Below are positions 25,073-32,360 of a DNA stretch of 64,000 nucleotides, one piece after another (position 1 is the stretch's first letter; each line of letters opens with the position of its first letter). The stretch lies in assembly GCA_964489705.1 (NCBI GenBank), contig CAZAZQ010000007.1, forward strand, positions 91,207 through 155,206, written 5' to 3'. Source of the DNA: CAZAZQ01 sp964489705 (GTDB lineage: Bacteria > Zixibacteria > MSB-5A5 > GN15 > FEB-12). The position numbers and the translations under genes were made by a program. Below the pieces are notes generated by a model that ran no database searches, had not been told where the DNA came from, and saw nothing but the letters and a program-made list of their open reading frames with translations.

Positions 25073-26398
25073 ATGAAAAAGATATTGTTGATTGTTTTTA
25101 TTGTTGTCGTCGTTGTTGGTCTCATCGTTGTCAACTTGAAGATGAACACCACCAACGCCATTCCGGTTCAAGCCGACACCGCCAAAAAACGGGATATTAC
25201 CGAAACGGTTTCCGCCTCCGGCAGAATCCAACCGCGGACGAAGGTCGACATCACCTCCGAGATAAACGGGGAAATCATCGGGCTCTATGTGAAAGAAGGG
25301 GATTACGTCAACGCGGGCGATTTGCTTGTCGTGCTCGACACCGTCCAACTGCGTTCCGACGTGGACCAGGCGCGCTATGCGCTGAACGAAGTGAAAGCCC
25401 GGCTCGAAGGCGCCAGAACCTCTTTGGAGCAGGCACAGGAAGAATACGAGCGGCAACAACGGCTCTTTGAGAACAACTTGACTTCTGAGACGATGCTCAA
25501 CAACGCCAAGTATGCCTATCTGAATGCTAAAGCCTCATACGAAGCCATTCAAGCCCAAGCCAAGCAGACCCAAGCCCGTTTGGAGAAGCAGTTGGATAAT
25601 TTAAGCAAGGCGAAAATAATCGCCCCCATGTCGGGTATCATCACCTACTTGGATTGCGAGGTGGGTGAGATTGCCGCCGCCCAAACGGCGTTTACCCAGG
25701 GAAAAGTGCTTATGACCATCGCCAACCTAGACGTCTTCGAGGTCGAAGTGGAAGTGGACGAAACCGAAATCGTCAAAGTCGAGCTTGGACAGGAAGCGGA
25801 AATTGAAATTGACGCTTTCCCCGATACGACGTTCAAGGGAGAGGTTATCGAAATCGGCAACACGGCGATTGTTTCGGGGCTGGGAACGCAAGACCAAGCC
25901 ACCAACTTCAAGGTGAAAGTGGCGTTCAAGGAACCGAACGTAAAAATCCGCCCCGGCATGTCCGCCACCGTGGATATTACGACGGCGTACCACCCGCAAA
26001 CCTTGGCGATACCGTACAGCGCGGTAGTGATGCGCTCGGTGAGCGTCGACTCCCTGAGGAAAGCCCGGGCGGAAAAGTCTTCCCACGATGAAGACTCTCT
26101 CTCTCGGAGCGATCCCGACAGCGCCGCCGATACCGTAGCCGAAGCGAGCTCTCATGGCTCTTCCTCCGAGGAAGAAATCAAGCGGAAAGAACTCAAAGGG
26201 GTGTACGTTATCCGGGAGGGGAAAGCACATTTCGTGGAGATAGAGACCGGCATTGCGGATCAAAAGTTCATTGAAGTGACTTCCGGTCTGGCGGTAGGCG
26301 ACTCGGTGGTGACGGGACCGTATCGAGTCTTGCGCAATATAAAGGAAGGAGATGCGGTGAAGGTTGAAAAAAAGCGCAAGGGAAGAAGGAAAAGGTAA
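25073..26398 (+). CDS. Periplasmic adaptor (membrane fusion protein) of efflux pump
   Basis: A 441-residue adaptor of the MacA/HlyD type, linking the inner-membrane ABC permeases to the TolC-like channel. An N-terminal membrane anchor (4-22) is followed by the lipoyl half (ASGRIQPRTKVDITSEINGE), a helical hairpin (about 95-175) and the second lipoyl half with APMSGIITYLDCEVGE, then a beta-barrel domain. A Ser/Asp/Glu-rich stretch (roughly 325-365, with HDEDSLSRSDPDSAAD) interrupts the membrane-proximal part, and the last residues are very basic (KVEKKRKGRRKR). AGGAAAAGGTAGA precedes the ATG. The linker is not usual for the family. It stops three bases before the ATPase gene. Confidence 0.92.
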   Translation: MKKILLIVFIVVVVVGLIVVNLKMNTTNAIPVQADTAKKRDITETVSASGRIQPRTKVDITSEINGEIIGLYVKEGDYVNAGDLLVVLDTVQLRSDVDQARYALNEVKARLEGARTSLEQAQEEYERQQRLFENNLTSETMLNNAKYAYLNAKASYEAIQAQAKQTQARLEKQLDNLSKAKIIAPMSGIITYLDCEVGEIAAAQTAFTQGKVLMTIANLDVFEVEVEVDETEIVKVELGQEAEIEIDAFPDTTFKGEVIEIGNTAIVSGLGTQDQATNFKVKVAFKEPNVKIRPGMSATVDITTAYHPQTLAIPYSAVVMRSVSVDSLRKARAEKSSHDEDSLSRSDPDSAADTVAEASSHGSSSEEEIKRKELKGVYVIREGKAHFVEIETGIADQKFIEVTSGLAVGDSVVTGPYRVLRNIKEGDAVKVEKKRKGRRKR

Positions 26399-26401
26399 CT
26401 T

Positions 26402-27082
26402 ATGCCGTTGATTGAAACCCGCAACTTGTGGAAGACCTACGTGATGGGTGCCGAGGAAGTGCACGCTCTCCGGGGCGTTTCCATCACCATTGAAAAAGGG
26501 GAGTATGTTGCCATCATGGGACCTTCCGGCTCCGGGAAGTCGACCTTGATGAACCTTATCGGGTGTCTTGATACGCCGACGAAAGGGGAGTACTTTCTGA
26601 ACGGCAGAAAAGTAAGCACGATGCTCGACGACGAGCTGGCAAACGTCCGGAACCGGGAAATCGGTTTCGTGTTCCAAACTTTCAATCTTCTGCCGCGAGC
26701 GACAGCTTTGCACAACGTCGAGCTGCCGCTGGTGTACAACGGGACGCCGGCGCATGAGCGGAAAGCGAAAGCGGAGGCGGCGTTACGGAAAGTCGATCTG
26801 CAGGAGCGGATGTATCACAAGCCGAGCGAACTCTCCGGCGGTCAGCGCCAGCGGGTGGCGTTGGCGCGGGCGTTGGTTAACAACCCTTCTCTTTTGTTGG
26901 CGGACGAACCGACCGGCAATCTGGACAGTAAAACGTCCGATGAAATCATGAAGCTGTTCGATCAGCTTCATGCGCAAGGAAACACGATTATCGTCGTAAC
27001 TCACGAGGTCAGCATCGCCCAACATGCCCATCGTATTCTCTCCATTTTGGACGGTGAGATTGAATCGGATAAACGAATTTAA
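26402..27082 (+). CDS. ABC exporter ATP-binding protein (MacB/LolD type)
   Basis: A 226-residue cytoplasmic ATPase. Walker A is GPSGSGKST at 40-48, the Q-loop is FQTFNLLPR at 91-99, the signature LSGGQRQRVALARAL begins at 144, Walker B LLLADEP is at 164-170, and the switch histidine is H201 in VVTHE. The size and the NLLPRATALHNVELPL segment match the MacB/LolD subfamily. It lies three bases after the adaptor and 23 before the first permease. One ATPase gene serves two permease genes, so it probably forms a homodimer under a permease heterodimer. Energises export of an unknown substrate. Confidence 0.95.
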   Translation: MPLIETRNLWKTYVMGAEEVHALRGVSITIEKGEYVAIMGPSGSGKSTLMNLIGCLDTPTKGEYFLNGRKVSTMLDDELANVRNREIGFVFQTFNLLPRATALHNVELPLVYNGTPAHERKAKAEAALRKVDLQERMYHKPSELSGGQRQRVALARALVNNPSLLLADEPTGNLDSKTSDEIMKLFDQLHAQGNTIIVVTHEVSIAQHAHRILSILDGEIESDKRI

Positions 27083-27105
27083 GCGGAGAGTCTCAACGAG
27101 AACCT

Positions 27106-28329
27106 ATGGTAGCCTTTTCTCTGATTAAAATCGCTTTTCACGCCCTTTTGGCAAATAAGCTGCGTTCCGGCTTGACCCTGCTGGGGGTGATTATCGGGGT
27201 CACCTCGGTAATGACGATTATTTCCGCCTTGGAGGGTATGATGCAGGGGGTGGAAAACGAGCTTGACCGTTTAGGCCCGGCGACCTTTATCGTCAGCACT
27301 ATCGGCGGGGTTATCACCTCGCGGGAACAATACCTGGAGATGCTGAAGCGCAAGCCGTTGAAGGTGAAGATGGTCGATTATATCGTGGAGGGATGCGATT
27401 TATGCGAAAAGGTGTGTCCTCGGGCGGGTACTCGGGCGCGGGTCAAGTATAAAGATAAATCTTTGCGGAATGTTTCAGTACGGGGCTCGACCTATAATTT
27501 AATCGACATCGTCGACATCGAAGTTGCCCAAGGGAGGTTCTACTCGTATGAAGATGACCTTCACCGGCGGCAGGTCGCTTTCATCGGAGATTTTGTTCGT
27601 GAGGAGTTCTTTGGAGGAGTCGATCCCATCGGCAAGGATATTCGTATCGGCGGAAAACGGTATACGGTTATCGGCGTTGCCAAAAAGCGCGGCTCGACAT
27701 TCGGGAACAACGAAGACAATTTTGTTTCCATTCCCTTTTCCACGTTTGTCAAGCAGTTCGGCGAACCACGCCGAAGCCTTCGCTTTATCATCAAGGCGAC
27801 CTCGGTGGAACATCTTCGAGAAGCTATGGACCAGGTGCGGATGGTACTGCGTTCCCAGCGCCATGTGCCGTACAACAAGCCGGATGATTTTTCGATGCTC
27901 ACCGCGGACGATATTCTCCAAACGCTCAATTCCGTTACCCGTCTGTTTCGTCTGGCGTTGGTGGGAATTTCCTCCATTTCGTTGGTGGTCGGCGGCATTG
28001 TGGTGATGAACATCATGATGGTCTCGGTCACGGAGCGTACCCGCGAGATCGGCATTCGCAAGTCAGTCGGTGCCAAGCGCAAACATATCCTTCTCCAATT
28101 CTTGTTTGAAGCCCTGATGACCACGTCCACCGGGGGAATCATCGGCATTGTCTTGGGCTTTCTCATCGCCAAGTCGTTGGTCGGCTTGATTGACATGGAG
28201 ATATCCCCCTCGATTTTTGCCATTACCGCCGGGCTGGTGATTTCGACCGGCACCGGGCTGATTTTCGGGATTTACCCGGCGCTGAAAGCCGCGCGCATGG
28301 ATCCGATCAAGGCGTTGAGTTATGAGTAA
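27106..28329 (+). CDS. MacB-like ABC permease 1 with cysteine cluster
   Basis: A 407-residue permease with the MacB/FtsX plan: one N-terminal membrane helix (LTLLGVIIGVTSVMTIISAL), a large periplasmic domain (about 50-275), then three membrane helices and the end ALKAARMDPIKALSYE. The domain holds GCDLCEKVCPRAG at 96-108, giving C97, C100 and C104 in a CxxCxxxCP arrangement like three-quarters of a ferredoxin cluster motif. Permease 2 keeps only one of these cysteines. Three cysteines close together in the periplasm could make a disulfide or bind a metal. The rest of the protein is ordinary. It pairs with the next gene ten bases downstream. Confidence 0.92.
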   Translation: MVAFSLIKIAFHALLANKLRSGLTLLGVIIGVTSVMTIISALEGMMQGVENELDRLGPATFIVSTIGGVITSREQYLEMLKRKPLKVKMVDYIVEGCDLCEKVCPRAGTRARVKYKDKSLRNVSVRGSTYNLIDIVDIEVAQGRFYSYEDDLHRRQVAFIGDFVREEFFGGVDPIGKDIRIGGKRYTVIGVAKKRGSTFGNNEDNFVSIPFSTFVKQFGEPRRSLRFIIKATSVEHLREAMDQVRMVLRSQRHVPYNKPDDFSMLTADDILQTLNSVTRLFRLALVGISSISLVVGGIVVMNIMMVSVTERTREIGIRKSVGAKRKHILLQFLFEALMTTSTGGIIGIVLGFLIAKSLVGLIDMEISPSIFAITAGLVISTGTGLIFGIYPALKAARMDPIKALSYE

Positions 28330-28338
28330 GGTAAAGCC

Positions 28339-29589
28339 ATGATTCTGACGCCGATTGAAATCAAGGATGCTGTTCTTATCGCTTTGTCGTCACTGCAAGC
28401 AAACAAGCTGCGCTCGTGGTTGACGATTCTCGGGGTGATGATCGGAGTGGCGTCGGTGATATGTTTGGCGTCCATCATCAACGGGCTCAACGGGGCGATG
28501 AATGAAGAAATCGATCGGCTCGGCTCGAATATCATTTATGTGACACGGTTTCCTTTTGACGCTGAGCGCGACAAACTGACCGAGGAAGAGCGGAATCGGC
28601 CGCCAATTACCATCGGAGAGGCGGAGGCAATTTTGAAATACTGTCCCACCGTGGAGGGAGTGTCCCCTCAGAATTATTATTTCAAGCCGGGCGGAAACGA
28701 GGTAAAGTACAAAAACCGTAAAGCCAGCCGGGCTTTTGTCATGGGAACCTGGCCTGATTACATCCGGGTGAACAACAGTTCTCTCAAGGTGGGTCGTTTT
28801 TTAACGGATATCGACGAGCGGGGGCAGGCGATGGTCTGTGTGTTAGGGCACGATATCGCCGAGGTGCTGTTCGAAGGGGAAGACCCGATCGACAAGGAAA
28901 TCCGGGTTAATTCCAACAAGATGCGGGTAGTTGGGGTCTTGGAGGAACGAAAATCAAGCTTCGGCAACGACAACGAAAACAGCTATGTCATCATTCCCCT
29001 GTCCACTTTTACGAAGTTGTACAAATGGGAAAAGGCGCTCTTTTTGACGGTGCGGGCTCGCAGTTACGACGAAATAGAGCAAGCCAAGGAAGAAATCATC
29101 AGCACCTTGCGGGTATATCGAAAAGTGCCGTTCAACAAAGAAAACAACTTTGCCCTCTCCACTCAGGAGACCTTCAAGGAGTTTATCGGTGAAGTGACCA
29201 AGTATATCTACTTGGCGATGATTATCATCACCTCGGTGGGTTTGATGGTAGGAGGGATCGGCGTGATGAACATCATGTTGGTGTCCGTCACCGAACGCAC
29301 CCGTGAAATCGGTATTCGCAAAGCCATCGGCGCCAAACGCTCGAATATCCTTCTCCAATTCCTGACCGAGGCAATGACCCTTTCGGGCACCGGTGGCGTC
29401 ATCGGCATTATCTTCGGCATTGGGTTGGGGTTGTTTATCAATGCCCAGTTGAACTTTCCTCTGACGATTCCTGTCTTTTGGGTAGTGGTGGGGTTTGTGG
29501 TCGCCGTGTCGGTCGGGTTGGTCTCCGGTATTTATCCTGCTGTAAAAGCCGCCCGATTGGATCCTATCGAAGCCCTCCGCTACGAGTAG
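28339..29589 (+). CDS. MacB-like ABC permease 2
   Basis: A 416-residue permease homologous to permease 1: N-terminal helix (LTILGVMIGVASVICLASII), periplasmic domain, and three C-terminal helices with the family hallmark VTERTREIGIRKAIGAKRSN and the end AVKAARLDPIEALRYE. It has one Cys (in KYCPTVEGVSP) at the place where permease 1 has its cluster. Two different permeases beside a single ATPase gene suggest a heterodimeric transporter. It ends the six-gene operon that begins with the Yip1 gene. Substrate is unknown; family members export antibiotics, peptides or lipoproteins. Confidence 0.92.
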   Translation: MILTPIEIKDAVLIALSSLQANKLRSWLTILGVMIGVASVICLASIINGLNGAMNEEIDRLGSNIIYVTRFPFDAERDKLTEEERNRPPITIGEAEAILKYCPTVEGVSPQNYYFKPGGNEVKYKNRKASRAFVMGTWPDYIRVNNSSLKVGRFLTDIDERGQAMVCVLGHDIAEVLFEGEDPIDKEIRVNSNKMRVVGVLEERKSSFGNDNENSYVIIPLSTFTKLYKWEKALFLTVRARSYDEIEQAKEEIISTLRVYRKVPFNKENNFALSTQETFKEFIGEVTKYIYLAMIIITSVGLMVGGIGVMNIMLVSVTERTREIGIRKAIGAKRSNILLQFLTEAMTLSGTGGVIGIIFGIGLGLFINAQLNFPLTIPVFWVVVGFVVAVSVGLVSGIYPAVKAARLDPIEALRYE

Positions 29590-29812
29590 CACTCTCTAAC
29601 CCGTGGCACCCAGCCCACCTTGGTTGCTTTATCATTTTGGGAGAGTTCTGTCTCCTTGCGGTCGCTATGAATCACTCTTAGGGTGTGTGTCAGGAACCCC
29701 CAGGGGCTTGTTTCGTGTAGGGCGGACATCTTCGTTTACCTCTTTCCCGAAGTGAAGCGGTTCAGAAAATTTGCCACGCATAATTTCGTGGTGATAAGGA
29801 ATGATGAGTGAC

Positions 29813-30532
29813 TTACGAAATTCTCTTTTGCTCTTCTGGCTGAACTGAGCTAATGCGAGGCATCAGAGTTACGAACCGAGTTATAACTAAACTGATGAAG
29901 ATAGTACCTAGAATTCCTTGAATCGATGCAATAAGCCGTGCTATTTCAAGAGGTTTAAGATCACCATATCCAATGGTTAGCTGTGTAATAGCGCTGAAGT
30001 AATATGCATCAATAGGAGACGATGCATTTTCTATCTTGTCAATAATAACACTATAAACAATGCCGAAGGCAAAGATAATTTCAAAGTAGTTCCATAAAGT
30101 TAGCACAAGAGTACGTGTAATTCCTGAAACAGAGTGTCTTCGTGATACACGTAGGTGATCAAACAAGGTCATGTTCACAGTTACTTGAAGGATATTGAAA
30201 ACATGAAATAGTGGGACGATTAAGCAAATCCTGCTAACAGTTCCTCTTGCATAAGGGGCTATCAGTGCGCAGGTAGCAAGTACTCCAAACCAAGCAAGAA
30301 TATAGAAATCGATCTGATGACTTCTTTTGATTGTCATTTTTTCTACATCGGCGTCAGATATCTGCCTGTCATGTGCCTCTTTACGTGAGAGAAAAAAGAG
30401 GGTTGCTGGTGATAGTAATTGAATAGTAAAGAAGAAACGCTCAATTGCAAATGTCATTGGGCTATAGCGCTTGAGTTCTTGAAGCGGCTCAGTTAATTGG
30501 AAAAAGTGCTTCCACCTGTTAAGTAGCCTCAT
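29813..30532 (-). CDS. Potassium-channel-like membrane protein
   Basis: A 239-residue membrane protein. It has a basic amphipathic start, hydrophobic segments near 75-95, 101-121 and 143-165, then a pore loop with the K+ filter TIGYGD at 186-191 and a last helix (197-221). The pore-helix pair matches the two-helix channel core with extra N-terminal helices; no RCK domain is attached. AAGGAGG four bases before the ATG is the strongest Shine-Dalgarno of this region. The gene is clearly AT-richer than both neighbours and uses many A/T-ending codons, so it may have been acquired. It stands alone between the efflux operon and the NAD(P)HX repair gene. K+ selectivity is well supported by the filter; gating is unknown. 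Confidence 0.85.
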   Translation of the reverse strand: MRLLNRWKHFFQLTEPLQELKRYSPMTFAIERFFFTIQLLSPATLFFLSRKEAHDRQISDADVEKMTIKRSHQIDFYILAWFGVLATCALIAPYARGTVSRICLIVPLFHVFNILQVTVNMTLFDHLRVSRRHSVSGITRTLVLTLWNYFEIIFAFGIVYSVIIDKIENASSPIDAYYFSAITQLTIGYGDLKPLEIARLIASIQGILGTIFISLVITRFVTLMPRISSVQPEEQKRIS

Positions 30533-30654
30533 TCTGCCTCCTTACGTTTGCTGTATTTGACGTCTCAGATGCTAATATAGACCTGAAGTATCAAGGTTGT
30601 CTATACCATTTTGTAAAAAGCACGTATCCTTGTGTCTGTGCCTTATGTCGAGAG

Positions 30655-30712
30655 GGCAAGCAGTGGGGCACCCCAAAAGTGCAGGTAAATGTGAGGTGCT
30701 CCACGGCTTGCC
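30655..30712. repeat. Imperfect 20-bp inverted repeat
   Basis: Arms at 30655-30674 and 30693-30712 pair over 20 bases with three mismatches around an 18-base loop. It lies between the AT-rich channel gene and the NAD(P)HX repair gene. No T-run follows on either strand, so it is not a standard terminator. It could be a dispersed palindromic element. Confidence 0.55.
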
Positions 30713-30787
30713 GCGGGAAAACATAAGTTTTCCTCTCTTCCTGTGAGTTATGGGTGACGAAAGCCGCCGGGAGATCGGCGGCAAGGT

Positions 30788-32341
30788 TTACATCAGCGAA
30801 AAGGCTGCCGGTAAGTAGTCAATCATATCTCCGGCAATGAGCGAGCGTTCCGTGATTTCGTCGGCGGCAATGTCGCCCGCCAAACCGTGGATATACGCCC
30901 CTGCCACCGCCGCATCGAGCGCCGAGAGCCCTTGCGCCAGCAACGAGCCGATAATCCCGGAGAGAACATCCCCGGAACCGCCGGTTGCCATACCGTTGTT
31001 ACCGGTCGGGTTGAGATAGCACGAGCCGCTCGGCTCGGCAATGAGGGTCGGGCTGCCTTTGAGGACGAGAGTGCATTGCAGTTCCGCCGCAGCGGTCAAA
31101 GCGGTGGCGATACGCTCATGGATGTCGGATTCGGGCGGCGCGGTTTTTCCGGTCAGACGCTTGAACTCGCCGGGATGGGGGGTAAGAACAAGGCGGTCGG
31201 GTGCTTTCAAGTCGTGGAGAAGCTCCGTATGTCCGACCAGAGCGTTCAATCCGTCGGCGTCGATGATTGCCGGTTTGTCGAGTTTGGAGAGAAAGCGTCG
31301 TACCAGTTCTTGTGTCTCGTGGTGCGTTCCCAAGCCGGGACCGATGATGACCGCATCATGCTCCGCCGCAACTTTCCGCACTTCTCCCAAGCAGCGCAAA
31401 GCCAAAGCGCCTTTTTTGGCAACGTCGGGGAGCGGCAATGCTGTTGCTTCCATGATTAATGGGGCAATCAAAGGAAGGGTGGTGCGAGGACAGCCGATTT
31501 TGACCAAACCGCAGCCGCTGCGGTATGCCGACTTCGCCGCCATGGCAGCCGCACCCGTCAAGCCGGTGGAACCGGCAAGTACGAAGACCTTTCCGAAATC
31601 TCCCTTATGTCCGTCGGGCTTTCGTGCCGGGAGTTTGGCGGTAACCAGCGAAAGGGTCGTCAAATCGACCGGCAGGTGGAAGCGTTCGATAATTTCGTCG
31701 GGGATGCCGATGGGGACGACGAATACGTCCCCTGCCAGTTCCCGTCCCGGGGAAATGTACAAGCCGTATTTCGGCAATGCCAAGGGGAAAGTATAATTCG
31801 CCTGTATCACCGCTCCTTCGGAGGTGCCGGTGTCGGCGTTGAGCCCGGAAGGTAAATCCACCGAGATGACAGTTTTTCCTTCCTGCCGATTGATATATTC
31901 AATAATTTCCGCCGCCAACCCACGCGGAGCGCCGCTGAAACCGGTGCCGAAAATGGCATCAATGATATAGTCACATTCCAATTTTTCCGGGAGGGCTTCA
32001 AGGGAAGACACTTCCACCAAATTCATGTCCAGCCCCACGGCGCGGTCGAAGTTCAACCGGGCATCAGCAGAAAGCTTTTCCAAAGGACCCATGAAATAAA
32101 TCGTCACCTCGACACCGGCTTGGAAAAGATATCGACTGACGACGTAACCGTCGCCGCCGTTGTTGCCTTTTCCGCAAAACACGGCGACTTTCCCTTTACC
32201 GGAAGATGGCATGATGTGATTCAGGATATGTTCGGCGATGCCTCGCCCGGCGTTCTCCATCAAGTCCGGACCCGACACGTAACCGCCGTCGATGGTAGCG
32301 GCGTCCACCTGCCGCATTTGCTCAGCCGTGACTAACTTCAT
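30788..32341 (-). CDS. nnr: Bifunctional NAD(P)HX epimerase / ADP-dependent dehydratase
   Basis: A 517-residue repair enzyme that restores NADH and NADPH from their hydrated forms. The N-terminal epimerase half (about 1-215, YjeF_N) has GKGNNGGDGYVVSR and DLPSGLNADTG. The C-terminal kinase-fold dehydratase half (about 225-517) has GSTGLTGAAAMAAKSAYRSG, IIGPGLGTH, LTPHPGEFKRL and the nucleotide-binding NNGMATGGSGDVLSG. Both halves look complete. It starts 19 bases after lon on the same strand, so the two may be co-transcribed. AAAGGA lies nine bases before the ATG. Confidence 0.96.
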   Translation of the reverse strand: MKLVTAEQMRQVDAATIDGGYVSGPDLMENAGRGIAEHILNHIMPSSGKGKVAVFCGKGNNGGDGYVVSRYLFQAGVEVTIYFMGPLEKLSADARLNFDRAVGLDMNLVEVSSLEALPEKLECDYIIDAIFGTGFSGAPRGLAAEIIEYINRQEGKTVISVDLPSGLNADTGTSEGAVIQANYTFPLALPKYGLYISPGRELAGDVFVVPIGIPDEIIERFHLPVDLTTLSLVTAKLPARKPDGHKGDFGKVFVLAGSTGLTGAAAMAAKSAYRSGCGLVKIGCPRTTLPLIAPLIMEATALPLPDVAKKGALALRCLGEVRKVAAEHDAVIIGPGLGTHHETQELVRRFLSKLDKPAIIDADGLNALVGHTELLHDLKAPDRLVLTPHPGEFKRLTGKTAPPESDIHERIATALTAAAELQCTLVLKGSPTLIAEPSGSCYLNPTGNNGMATGGSGDVLSGIIGSLLAQGLSALDAAVAGAYIHGLAGDIAADEITERSLIAGDMIDYLPAAFSLM

Positions 32342-32360
32342 CCGATGAATCCTTTGTCTC

